Shown here piece after piece: positions 15,796 to 23,761 of a DNA stretch of 64,000 nt (positions are counted from its first letter, which is position 1; each line of letters opens with the position of its first letter). Location of the stretch: NCBI GenBank assembly GCA_900541885.1, contig UQKW01000002.1, forward strand, positions 1 to 64,000. The letters run 5' to 3'. The notes beneath the pieces are model-generated. The model made no database searches, was not told the DNA's origin, and saw nothing but the letters and a program-made list of their open reading frames with translations. This DNA comes from an uncultured Collinsella sp. (lineage in GTDB: Bacteria; Actinomycetota; Coriobacteriia; Coriobacteriales; Coriobacteriaceae). The position numbers and the translations under genes are program-made.

Positions 15796-16812
15796 TTATA
15801 GCGAGTCTCTCTGGATCAGCTGCATGTGCATCACGGAGGTGGTTGGCTCGGCACCCTTAATCATGTCGAGCGCAATGTTGGCGGCCATGTGGCCTTCTTC
15901 GCGCAGGGGCTGGCGGACGGTCGTGAGCGCGGGGACGCAGCGCGTCGCAATCTCGTGATCGTCGAAGCCGACGACAGAAACGTCCGCCGGAACGGATAGG
16001 CCTGCCTCGTTGAGTGCGGTGATGACGCCAGCCGCGATACGGTCCGATCCGCAGAGCACGCCATCGAAAGCGATCTCGCGCGCGAGAATCTGGTGCATGG
16101 CCTGATAGCCGTCTCCGCTGTTCCAGCCGGTATAGATAACGTTTGCGTCTGGGAGGTCTTCGCCCAAGACGGCGCGGTAGCCGCGCAGGCGGTCGGCAAC
16201 AGCGGGGTTGTCTTGCGGTCCCAACACGGCGACGATATCTTTGCGCCCGCGATCCTTTATGGCGAGTGCCGCAAAGCGTCCGCCCTCTTCGTCGTCGGAG
16301 TAGACTGTCGAGAACACATCGCGATAGGGGTGGCCCTCGAGCTGGCCGCACAACACGGTGGGTACGCCCAGCTCGCGCAGCACCTCGAGCAGCTCGCTGC
16401 CCTTGTAGGGGGAGACGTCGATCACGGCGTCGAACGAGCGGCGCTCAAAGTGCTCGCGTGCACGGTTGCGCTCATGCGTAGAAGACGCCTGCAAGATAAC
16501 GGGCAGATAGGACGACTCCGACAGTTCCTCGGTAATGCCGCTCAAAAACTCGCTATAGGTGGGGTCGCTGAAGAGTTCACTCAGGGGCTCGGTCACGAGC
16601 ACGGCGATGATTTCCGTGCGCCCGACAGCGAGCGCTCGGCCACGAGCGTTGGGGACAAAATTGACTTCCTTGGCCGCCGCGCGGACGCGCCTTTTGGTTT
16701 CCTCGCTAATGCGGGGCGAATCGTTGAGAGCGCGCGATGCCGTGGAGCGCGACACGCCGGCAGCTGCGGCAACCTCGGCAAGCGTAGGTGCGGTGCGAAC
16801 TGGTTGGGTCAT
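15796..16812 (-). CDS. LacI-family regulator of the beta-galactosidase operon
   Basis: A 338-residue LacI/GalR repressor. The helix-turn-helix TLAEVAAAAGVSRSTASRAL and hinge helix PNARGRALAVGRTEIIAVL are followed by a periplasmic-binding-protein-like effector domain. It is divergent from the lacZ-type gene. Three copies of a palindromic word with a central CCGG-type core (ACAACCGGTTGCA) lie in the shared region, the usual arrangement for a local repressor. The ATG at 16812 has AGGAG upstream. The inducer is unknown but is presumably a beta-galactoside or its product. Confidence 0.9.
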   Translation of the reverse strand: MTQPVRTAPTLAEVAAAAGVSRSTASRALNDSPRISEETKRRVRAAAKEVNFVPNARGRALAVGRTEIIAVLVTEPLSELFSDPTYSEFLSGITEELSESSYLPVILQASSTHERNRAREHFERRSFDAVIDVSPYKGSELLEVLRELGVPTVLCGQLEGHPYRDVFSTVYSDDEEGGRFAALAIKDRGRKDIVAVLGPQDNPAVADRLRGYRAVLGEDLPDANVIYTGWNSGDGYQAMHQILAREIAFDGVLCGSDRIAAGVITALNEAGLSVPADVSVVGFDDHEIATRCVPALTTVRQPLREEGHMAANIALDMIKGAEPTTSVMHMQLIQRDSL

Positions 16813-17055
16813 GGCGTCTCCTGGAGAATGCGGTCGATGTTGTCGCTGATACGGGCTGGTGCGGATACAGCTTACTATAGTGCGCCTGAACAGCGTTCAT
16901 GATATCCGGTGACCGGTGTCGTTTTGCAACCAAGCCGCAATCGAATACGTCTCGTATGGGTGAGATATCAGCGGGCGTGGCGGTTGCCTACGAGCTTGAG
17001 AACGATGTCTTGCGCTGAGTTTCGATACTCAGGGTGACATAAGTGTCGCGGTTGT

Positions 17056-17068
17056 ACAACCGGTTGCA
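17056..17068. promoter_or_regulatory. LacI-type operator O1
   Basis: ACAACCGGTTGCA, a near-perfect dyad around CCGG, within GTACAACCGGTTGCACC. It is the first of three copies ahead of lacZ. Confidence 0.7.
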
Positions 17069-17100
17069 CCGTTAACCCGACCAAATCGACCGTTCAGCGG

Positions 17101-17113
17101 ACAACCGGTTGCA
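17101..17113. promoter_or_regulatory. LacI-type operator O2, overlapping a candidate -35
   Basis: ACAACCGGTTGCA with GG before and CACA after. TTGCAC inside it (17109-17114), followed 18 bases on by TAAGAT (17133-17138), could be the lacZ promoter, so binding here would block RNA polymerase. Confidence 0.7.
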
Positions 17114-17142
17114 CAGTATTATGCATCGCCCGTAAGATAAGG

Positions 17143-17155
17143 ACAACCGGTTGCA
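17143..17155. promoter_or_regulatory. LacI-type operator O3
   Basis: The same 13-base word, again preceded by GG. It is 42 bases after O2 and just downstream of the proposed start of transcription. Confidence 0.7.
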
Positions 17156-17188
17156 CAAGAATCACTACGATGACGAAGGAGCATCACC

Positions 17189-20100
17189 ATGGACGCCATT
17201 AACGATTGGGAAAACCAAGCGCTCACCCACAGGAACCGCCTGGCACCCCATGCGTACTTCATGGGTTACGAGACCGCCGATCTCGCCGCTACGTACAGCC
17301 GCGAGCTGTCGCGCGGGTTTGTCCAGCTGTCCGGCTCGTGGCAGTTCCGTCTCTTTGAGGGCCCCGCGGCCGTCTCTAACGAGGAGCTTTCCACGTACGA
17401 GCCCGAGTGGGATCACGTGGAGGTTCCGCACCTGTGGCAGGTGGATGGTTATGGCAACCTTGCCTACACCGACGAGGGTTTCCCGTTCCCGGTGGATCAG
17501 CCGTTCGTTCCCTCTGACGATCCCACGGGCGTGTACCAGCGCATCGTCAATCTTCCCGCCGTGCCTGCCGGCGCTCGCGAGATCATTCGCTTTGACGGCA
17601 TCGAGAGCTATGGCGAGCTGTACGTCAACGGCAAGTTTATCGGCATGACAAAGGGCTCGCGCCTGTCTGCCGAGTTCGACGTGACCGACGCGCTTGTCGA
17701 GGGCGACAACCTGTTTGCGGTCAAGGTTCTGCAGTACAGCGATGGTAGCTATATCGAGGACCAAGACATGTGGTGGGCATCGGGCATCTTCCGCGATGTG
17801 TACCTTTTGCAGCGTCCCGCCGCGCACCTGGTCGACTTTAGGTTCCGCACGCACCGCGAGGGCGATACCGCTTTGATCACGCTCGATACGGTTGCCGAGG
17901 GCGCTTCCCGCGTTGTGTTTACGCTCAGCGATGGCGAGAACGTGGTGGCTACGGGCGAGTGCGTCGACGGCCATGTCGAGTGCAGCGTTGCCGATGCCCA
18001 CTTCTGGAATCCCGAGGACCCCTTCCTCTATGACCTTACGTTTGAGGTCTACGACGGTGACCAGGTCAGCGAGTACGTCCCGCATCGCCAGGGCCTTGCC
18101 GAGGTGACGGTCGAGGGCAATCATATCTACCTCAACGGCACCTACTTTAAGATGCATGGCGTCAACCGCCACGATCACGACGATCACAAGGGCCGCGCCG
18201 TGGGCCTCGATCGCATGCGCCGCGACCTGGAGCTCATGAAGCAGCACAACATCAACGCGGTGCGCACGTCCCACTACGCCAACGACCCGCGCTTTTACGA
18301 GCTGTGCGACGAGTATGGCATCATGCTGGTCGCCGAGACCGATATGGAGAGCCACGGCTTCGAGAATATCGGCAATATCGCCCTGGTCACCGACGACCCG
18401 GCATGGGAGCCGGCCTACGTCGACCGCATCGAGCGCCTGGTGATGCAGGAGCGCAACCACGCCTGCATCATTATGTGGTCGATGGGCAACGAGAGCGGCT
18501 ATGGCTGCAACATCCGCGCGATGTACGCCAAGGCTCACGAGCTCGATGGTCGCCCGGTCCATTACGAGGAGGACCGCAACGCCGATACCGTCGACGTCAT
18601 TTCCACCATGTACTCCCGTGTGTCGCAGATGAACGACTTTGGCGAGCATCCGTTCCCCAAGCCGCGCATCAACTGCGAGTACGGTCACTCCATGGGCAAT
18701 GGCCCCGGAGGCCTGTCCGAGTACCAGGAGGTCTTCGATCGCTGGGATTGCATCCAAGGCCAGTTTATCTGGGAATGGTGCGACCACGGTTTGGCTGCTG
18801 TGACCGAGGACGGCGTTGCCTACGATATGTATGGTGGCGACAACGGCGATTACCCCAACAACAGCAACTTCTGCATCGATGGCATGGTGTTCCCTTGGCA
18901 GCAGCCGAGCCCGGGCCTTACCGAGTACGGCCAGGTCATCTGCCCGGTCCGCATGGCTTATGACGCCGAGGCAGGCGAGTTGACCGTCACCAACAAGCGT
19001 TGGTTTACCACCCTCGAGGATGTTTGCCTGTCGGCCGAGACCCTGGTGGACGGCGATGTGGTCTGCCGCAAGACGCTCGTGCCCGGCGCGGTTGCCCCCG
19101 GCGAGTCCGTCCAGCTTCCGCTGGTGATTCGCGAGGCCGCGGTGGGCGAGACCCTGCTGACCGTGCATGCCTACACCATGGCTGCTCACGCCTGGTGCGA
19201 GCCGATGTTCCAACTGGGTGCAAGCCAGTTTGCCATCGCAAACCATCCGGCGCCGGCCATTGCGGCTCCCACTCGTCCTGAGCTTACGGTCGAGGAGACC
19301 GAGCAGGAGATTCGCATTCACTCCCTCAACGGCGAGCTGACCTTCAGCAAGGTCAACGGTACCGTGAGCGAGTGGAAGGCATCCGGCCGCGACGTCATGA
19401 CCTCCGGTCCCCAGGTTGGTTTTTGGCATCCGCTCGTCGATAACCACGCCCAGGAGTATGACTCCCTGTGGAAGGACAACTTCATCGATGTGATGCAGAC
19501 GTCCACCCGCAAGGTTTCTTGGAAGCAGGACGGCAATGCGGTCGTCGTTACCGTGAGCCAGCGTATCGCTCCTCCCGTCCGCGCGTTCGGCATGCGCGTT
19601 GAGCTCGTCTACACCGTGCTTCCGAGCGGTCGCGTCGACCTTAAGGTTTCCGGCGAGCCCTACGGCGACTATTCGGACATTATCCCGCGCATCGGCATCT
19701 CCTTCGAGGTTCCCGGTTGTGATCGTGCCGTCGAGTGGTATGGCCACGGCCCGGGCGAGAACTATCCGGACTCGCTGCGCGCCAACCCGGTCGGTCATTA
19801 CCGCACTACGGTCGACGACATGTTTACGCCCTACGTTATGCCTCAGGACTGCGCCAACCGCGAGGGCACCCGCTGGGTTGCCCTGCGCTCTAGCCACGGT
19901 GACGGCGTGCTGGTGACTCGTCCAGCCGACGCCGCTTCCAACCCGTTCTCGTTCTCCGCATGGCCCTATAGCTGCGAGGCTATCGATAACGCCAAGCATG
20001 TCTACGATCTTGTCCCGGGCGACACGGTTACGGTTAACATCAACGACCAGCTGCTCGGCCTTGGCTCGAACTCTTGGGGTTCCGAGGTGCTCGATTCCTA

Positions 20101-20197
20101 TCGCACCCGTTTTGAGAGCTTCAGCTTTGAGGTGTCCCTGCGACCGCTGACGTCTGCCGATTTGGCTCAGGCGCTGGCACCCATTAAGGAGGCATAA
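17189..20197 (+). CDS. lacZ: Glycoside hydrolase family 2 beta-galactosidase
   Basis: A 1002-residue enzyme with the LacZ/EbgA layout: jelly-roll sugar-binding domain, two immunoglobulin-like domains around a TIM barrel, and a C-terminal beta-gal small-chain domain. The acid/base glutamate lies in IIMWSMGNESGYG and the nucleophile in INCEYGHSMGNG. YGHGPGENYPD and the late WGSEVLDSY belong to the small-chain domain. It hydrolyses lactose or other beta-galactosides in the cytoplasm, as no signal peptide is present. AAGGAG lies before the ATG at 17189. It is co-transcribed with the next gene, three bases downstream, and controlled by the divergent LacI-type protein. Confidence 0.94.
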   Translation: MDAINDWENQALTHRNRLAPHAYFMGYETADLAATYSRELSRGFVQLSGSWQFRLFEGPAAVSNEELSTYEPEWDHVEVPHLWQVDGYGNLAYTDEGFPFPVDQPFVPSDDPTGVYQRIVNLPAVPAGAREIIRFDGIESYGELYVNGKFIGMTKGSRLSAEFDVTDALVEGDNLFAVKVLQYSDGSYIEDQDMWWASGIFRDVYLLQRPAAHLVDFRFRTHREGDTALITLDTVAEGASRVVFTLSDGENVVATGECVDGHVECSVADAHFWNPEDPFLYDLTFEVYDGDQVSEYVPHRQGLAEVTVEGNHIYLNGTYFKMHGVNRHDHDDHKGRAVGLDRMRRDLELMKQHNINAVRTSHYANDPRFYELCDEYGIMLVAETDMESHGFENIGNIALVTDDPAWEPAYVDRIERLVMQERNHACIIMWSMGNESGYGCNIRAMYAKAHELDGRPVHYEEDRNADTVDVISTMYSRVSQMNDFGEHPFPKPRINCEYGHSMGNGPGGLSEYQEVFDRWDCIQGQFIWEWCDHGLAAVTEDGVAYDMYGGDNGDYPNNSNFCIDGMVFPWQQPSPGLTEYGQVICPVRMAYDAEAGELTVTNKRWFTTLEDVCLSAETLVDGDVVCRKTLVPGAVAPGESVQLPLVIREAAVGETLLTVHAYTMAAHAWCEPMFQLGASQFAIANHPAPAIAAPTRPELTVEETEQEIRIHSLNGELTFSKVNGTVSEWKASGRDVMTSGPQVGFWHPLVDNHAQEYDSLWKDNFIDVMQTSTRKVSWKQDGNAVVVTVSQRIAPPVRAFGMRVELVYTVLPSGRVDLKVSGEPYGDYSDIIPRIGISFEVPGCDRAVEWYGHGPGENYPDSLRANPVGHYRTTVDDMFTPYVMPQDCANREGTRWVALRSSHGDGVLVTRPADAASNPFSFSAWPYSCEAIDNAKHVYDLVPGDTVTVNINDQLLGLGSNSWGSEVLDSYRTRFESFSFEVSLRPLTSADLAQALAPIKEA

Positions 20198-20200
20198 GCC

Positions 20201-20656
20201 ATGCATGTCTTTAACTCGCGCGCCGATTTCGACGCTCAGATGAAGTCCGTCAAGAAGTGGATGCGCACCGGCCAGGCGCTCGATGGTGTTGCTGATCTGC
20301 AGCACGACGTGGCTTACTCCATCGGCGACTCGTTGGTGTATTGGTGGGTGAACGCCCACGAGGCGGCTACTGCCGATCTGGTCGGTCACCGTCGCTACCA
20401 TGCCGTGCTCGCCCCGCTCGACGGCGATCTGACCGTCGAGGTGGCTTCCAAGGCCGATCTTACCTGTACGCGCGCCTACAGCGATATCGACGATCGCGAG
20501 CGCTTTGAAGGCGCGGGGGAGACCGTGACGATTCCCGCCGGCGGCGTTGCCGTCATCGAAATTGACGAGGCCTACCGTGTTATCGCCGAGGCTTCGGATC
20601 CCCGCGTCGTGGTGCTGCACGTGACGGTTGAAGGTTATTCCTTCCCCAACAAGTAG
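20201..20656 (+). CDS. ebgC: YhcH/YjgK/YiaL (EbgC-like) cupin protein
   Basis: A 151-residue beta-helix/cupin protein of the EbgC family. In Escherichia coli, EbgC is the small subunit that associates with the EbgA beta-galactosidase. Visible features are the HVFNSRADFDAQM start, WWVNAHEAATADLVGHRRYH in place of the conserved HE-H region, and VTIPAGGVAVIEIDEAYR near the C-terminus. The ribosome binding site AAGGAGG is inside the end of the beta-galactosidase gene, so the two are coupled. It may be a structural partner or an anomerase-like protein. Confidence 0.82.
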   Translation: MHVFNSRADFDAQMKSVKKWMRTGQALDGVADLQHDVAYSIGDSLVYWWVNAHEAATADLVGHRRYHAVLAPLDGDLTVEVASKADLTCTRAYSDIDDRERFEGAGETVTIPAGGVAVIEIDEAYRVIAEASDPRVVVLHVTVEGYSFPNK

Positions 20657-20660
20657 TATT

Positions 20661-20681
20661 CGTCCGCCTGGACGTTTGCTT
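20661..20681 (+). terminator. Short hairpin after ebgC
   Basis: CGTCC-GCCT-GGACG followed by TTTGCTT, five bases after the stop codon. A weak terminator candidate. Confidence 0.4.
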
Positions 20682-20690
20682 CGCGCCGTT

Positions 20691-20732
20691 AAGGGGGATG
20701 GCTTTGTTGACTCCCTTTTCCCCATTCCCCTT
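20691..20732. other. Stem-loop between ebgC and the permease
   Basis: AAGGGGGATGG (20691-20701) pairs with CCATTCCCCTT (20722-20732) with one wobble and a 20-base loop. It is followed directly by the possible pseudoknot described next. Confidence 0.5.
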
Positions 20733-20733
20733 A

Positions 20734-20773
20734 GCAGGTGCGCCGTCCGTGTTTGCACCTGCAGCTCGGACGG
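20734..20773 (+). other. Possible H-type pseudoknot in the permease leader
   Basis: GCAGGTGC (20734-20741) pairs with GCACCTGC (20755-20762). In its loop, CCGTCCG (20743-20749) is complementary to CGGACGG (20767-20773) just after the stem. This is the arrangement of an H-type pseudoknot, 37 bases before the permease start. No known riboswitch class was recognised. Confidence 0.35.
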
Positions 20774-20809
20774 GTTTAGATGACATTTAACAGATGATTG
20801 GGAGGGCTT

Positions 20810-22275
20810 ATGAGCTCTGAAAAACGAGGAACGATTGGTTCGTTCGCTCTGCTGGGCATGACGGTCGCCGCCGTGTTCGGTATCAAGAACATCATCAACA
20901 ACAACGCGGCCATCGGCTTGGCAGCAGCGCCGTCGTTCTTTTTCGCCACGCTTTTGTACTTTGTCCCCTATACCCTGGTTACCGCCGAGTTCGTCGGCCT
21001 CAACAAGGACTCCGAGTCGGGCGTGTACGCATGGGTTAAGACCTCGATGGGTGGTCGCTGGGCGTTCCTGACGGCATTTAGCTACTGGTTCGTTAACCTG
21101 TTCTTCTTTGCGTCCGTCCTGCCCAACGTCATCATCTACGCGAGCTACGTGTTCTTTGGTGCCAACGCCGAGCTTTCGCAGCTGTGGATCACCATTATCG
21201 AGATCGTCGTCTTTGCTATCGCCACGTGGGTTTCGACCAAGGGCGCTAAGTGGATCGGTTCCATTTCCTCCTTCGGTTCGACCGCGGCTCTCGGCCTGAC
21301 CGCCGTGTTCATCCTGCTGTCCCTGGCTGCTGCCTTTGGCGGCGTTGAGTTCGCTACGGCTCCTACTCCCGCTAACATGGCTCCCGACATGAGCAACTTC
21401 GCAACTGCGTGGGGCTTCTTCGGTACGCTTGCCTGGATCATCCAGGGCGTTGGCGGCGCTGAGTCTGTCGGCGTGTTCCTTAACGACCTTAAGGGTGGCG
21501 TCAAGGCCTTCGTGCGCACCGTCGTTATCGCCGGCTTGACCATCGGCCTTCTGTATGCAGGCGCTTCGCTGCTGGTCAACCTGTTCATTCCCGAGGGCAG
21601 CGTTGCCATCTCCACCGGCATCTTCGACGTGTTCGGCGCTGTCTTTGCCCACTTTGGCATTCCCATGGAAGTGTGTCCACGCGCGTCATCGGCTTGATCC
21701 TTCTCGCCGCTACGCTGGGTTCCCTCATGATGTGGACCTCCGCTCCCATCAAGGTTTTCTTCACCGAGATCCCCAAGGGCGTCTTTGGTAGCAAGATCGT
21801 CGAGCTCAACGAGCATGGCATTCCCGCCCGCGCCGCTTGGCTGCAGTTCGCCATCGTCGTCCCCATCCTGATCATTCCGGCCCTGGGCTCCGGTAACCTC
21901 GACGACCTGCTCATGATTGTCACCAACATGACGGCTGCCACCGCTCTGCTCCCGCCGCTGCTGATTCTGCTTGCCTACTTTATGCTGCGCAAGAACTTCG
22001 ATGCTGCTCCCCGTGGCTTCCGCATGGGCTCGCGCAGCTTTGGCCTGGTCGTTGCCGCATTCCTGCTTGTGGTCTTCTGCTTCGTGCTTATCTGCGGCAC
22101 CATTCCGCTCGATCAGCCGCTGTGGCTGACGCTGGTCTACAACGTTGGCGGCGTGGTTGTCTTCCTGGGCCTTGCCGTGATGTGGTACAACCGCTACATC
22201 AACCGCCTGCGCGAGACCGATCCCGAGGCCGCCGAGAACGAGCTTCGCCCTTCCGTCCTCGATATGATGGAGTAG
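20810..22275 (+). pseudogene. APC-family amino acid permease, frameshifted
   Basis: The first frame starts MSSEKRGTIGSFALLGMTVA behind GGGAGGG and encodes about seven or eight membrane helices of a YjeM-like amino acid/polyamine/cation permease, then stops at 21697. The next frame continues the protein seamlessly from STRVIGLILLAATLGS to residue 490 or so at 22275. The join is at GAAGTGTGTCC (21668-21678), where removing one GT unit restores a single frame. The gene is either inactivated, switched by dinucleotide slippage, or mis-sequenced. Apart from the shift it shows no other decay. Confidence 0.8.
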
Positions 22276-22324
22276 CGGCTAGGATTAATCTACGGCTGTG
22301 GAATAAATCGATTCCCTTTCCTAG

Positions 22325-22358
22325 GGAGGGGCCTTACGAGGCCCCTCCTTTTGTGTTT
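22325..22358 (+). terminator. Permease terminator
   Basis: GGAGGGGCC (22325-22333) pairs with GGCCCCTCC (22340-22348), followed by TTTTGTGTTTT. Confidence 0.88.
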
Positions 22359-22379
22359 TGGGACATGGTTTTGGACCCT

Positions 22380-22599
22380 GTGGGCAAAAAATGCCAAATA
22401 TGAGTACTGCTGCAAAAGAGGTGTCATATTTTTCGGCCTATTCTGAGCAAAAATGGGCTCAAAATTAATTTATCTAACCCCCTTTAAAGGGCGTTTGACG
22501 GCTTTCAACCTCTTCGAATCGCTCAAAGTAGGCAATTTGCTCTCGATTTTGCTGCTACTAAATTGGTGACAGTACTCATATTTGCCACTTTTTGACCAC
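22380..22599. mobile_element. MITE-like element with 30-bp terminal inverted repeats
   Basis: An AT-rich 220-base segment whose ends are inverted copies. The left end 22380-22409 and the reverse complement of 22570-22599 agree at 27 of 30 positions, sharing CAAATATGAGTACTG perfectly. It encodes nothing convincing. No clear target-site duplication was seen. This is the size and form of a miniature inverted-repeat element, or alternatively of a long structured RNA. Confidence 0.5.
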
Positions 22600-22697
22600 G
22601 AGGTGTTCAGAGGGGCTCTCGACAAGCATCTAACGCTACAATAACTACCACATGGCTGGGTTTTGCCGGCCGAATGTGCGATGCCGCGGGAGGGGAC

Positions 22698-22946
22698 ATG
22701 GTCGAGTTTACAAAGACGATTAAAGATCCGTTGGGATTGCATGCCCGCCCGGTTGCGCTGCTCTATGACATTATCGCCAAGCATCGTAGCGACGTGTCAG
22801 TCAGCATCGGCGACCGCCATACCGACGGTCGCGACGTTATGGGCCTCATGGCTCTCTACGGCGAGTGTGGCGAGGATATCATCTTCCGCGTTTCGGGCGT
22901 AGACGAGGCTTCCTGCGTTACGTCGATCAGAAACCTCTCGCTCTAA
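22698..22946 (+). CDS. ptsH: HPr phosphocarrier protein
   Basis: An 82-residue HPr of the phosphoenolpyruvate:sugar phosphotransferase system. The active-site histidine is in KDPLGLHARPVALLYD. The region that carries regulatory Ser46 in Firmicutes reads GRDVMGLMALYGECG, with Asp at that place, so phosphorylation by HPr kinase is not expected. The ATG at 22698 follows GGGAGGGG, and an earlier in-frame start is unconserved. It stands alone, ended by a strong terminator. Confidence 0.92.
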   Translation: MVEFTKTIKDPLGLHARPVALLYDIIAKHRSDVSVSIGDRHTDGRDVMGLMALYGECGEDIIFRVSGVDEASCVTSIRNLSL

Positions 22947-22955
22947 GCATGACGG

Positions 22956-22991
22956 GGCGCGGCAAAGGACAGCTCTTTGCCGCGCCTTTTT
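22956..22991 (+). terminator. ptsH terminator
   Basis: GGCGCGGCAAAG (22956-22967) pairs with CTTTGCCGCGCC (22975-22986), followed by TTTTT. Confidence 0.92.
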
Positions 22992-23038
22992 GTTTCGTAT
23001 AGGAAACTTTTTCGAAAACTGAATAGAGACCCTTTCCA

Positions 23039-23092
23039 AAAAGTTAACCACGTGCTAGTTTACTAAAGCGAACATAGACGTGGTTAACTTTT
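23039..23092. promoter_or_regulatory. 15-bp inverted repeat upstream of feoA
   Basis: AAAAGTTAACCACGT (23039-23053) and ACGTGGTTAACTTTT (23078-23092) are perfect inverted copies around 24 bases, ending 42 bases before the first feoA. It may be an operator pair or a leader stem for the iron-uptake operon. Confidence 0.5.
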
Positions 23093-23134
23093 ATCACGTC
23101 GATGTTGAGGACGAACTGACGTTAGGAGCAACTC

Positions 23135-23377
23135 ATGTCTTGCGGACCGCAGATGCCGGCCATGCCGCTTTCGATGGTAAAAGCGGGCGAAACCGTGCGC
23201 GTGTCTCGTGTAAAGGGCAATGAGGACATGAAACACCACCTCAAGGACCTCGGCTTTGTCGAGGGCAACGAAATCCACGTGGTGAGCTCGAGTGGTGCCA
23301 ATATCATCGTCACGGTGCTGGGCGCACGTTTTGGCATCGATTCCAAGGTTGCAATGCACATCATGACCGTCGGTTAG
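23135..23377 (+). CDS. feoA: FeoA-family ferrous iron transport protein
   Basis: An 80-residue SH3-like FeoA domain protein, thought to assist FeoB in ferrous iron uptake at the inner face of the membrane. Conserved pattern: GETVRVSRVKGNEDMKHHL, then DLGFVEGNEIHVV and ARFGIDSKVAMHIMT. The start has AGGAG upstream. It is the first of two feoA genes, 39 bases before the second, and probably heads the feoA-feoA-feoB operon. Confidence 0.9.
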   Translation: MSCGPQMPAMPLSMVKAGETVRVSRVKGNEDMKHHLKDLGFVEGNEIHVVSSSGANIIVTVLGARFGIDSKVAMHIMTVG

Positions 23378-23416
23378 TCTGCAGCATTTCATAAAAACCG
23401 AAAGGGGGACAAGAGG

Positions 23417-23638
23417 ATGAAGACGTTGGGTGACGTTAAGGTGGGCGAGAGCTCTACCATCGTCAAGCTTCACGGTGAGGGTGCGCTTCGCCGCCACCTT
23501 ATGGACCTGGGGCTCATCAAGGGCACTTCGTTCAAGGTCGTGAAGGTTGCACCGCTCGGTGATCCGGTCGAGATCAACGTGCGCGGCTACGAGCTTTCCA
23601 TCCGCAAGGAGGAGGCGGCTGTCGTCGAGGTCCAGTAA
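23417..23638 (+). CDS. feoA: Second FeoA-family protein
   Basis: A 73-residue FeoA domain. Landmarks are GDVKVGESSTIVKL, HLMDLGLIKGTSFKVV and DPVEINVRGYELSIRKEEA, the C-terminal pattern typical of FeoA. It is clearly diverged from the first copy, so this is an old pairing rather than a recent duplication. AAGGGGGACAAGAGG precedes the ATG. It lies 123 bases before feoB. Confidence 0.9.
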   Translation: MKTLGDVKVGESSTIVKLHGEGALRRHLMDLGLIKGTSFKVVKVAPLGDPVEINVRGYELSIRKEEAAVVEVQ

Positions 23639-23660
23639 GGGCTCGCGGCGTATGTTTCTG

Positions 23661-23691
23661 CAGATAAAGTTAGGTATTTCTAACTTAATGC
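23661..23691. promoter_or_regulatory. Palindrome before feoB, possible metal-regulator site
   Basis: AAGTTAG (23667-23673) and CTAACTT (23680-23686) around GTATTT, flanked by CTGCA and TGCAG. The TTAG...CTAA dyad resembles sites of DtxR/IdeR/MntR-type iron or manganese regulators. It lies about 75 bases before feoB. Confidence 0.5.
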
Positions 23692-23761
23692 AGCATTTTT
23701 GAAGCACATTATCCAGCCTGCGCGGAGAAAGCAGCGCAGGCACACAAGGAAGAAGGATTGA

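Larger units (their letters stand above)
16813..17188. promoter_or_regulatory. Divergent regulatory region, lacI-type gene / lacZ
   Basis: A 376-base stretch without a gene. The lacZ-proximal 135 bases hold three operator words. The remainder, 16830-17040, has no recognisable feature beyond probable promoter DNA for the minus-strand regulator. Confidence 0.6.

Noticed and set aside
17165..21652. Minus-strand open frame of about 1500 codons opposite lacZ, ebgC and the permease
   Set aside because: A long antisense frame is expected in G+C-rich coding DNA; its composition is His/Gly/Val/Asp-rich and it matches no family, while the plus-strand genes are clear.
22470..22784. Minus-strand frame of about 100 codons covering the MITE-like element
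   Set aside because: It crosses the inverted repeat and the ptsH start, has no ribosome binding site and no recognisable domain.
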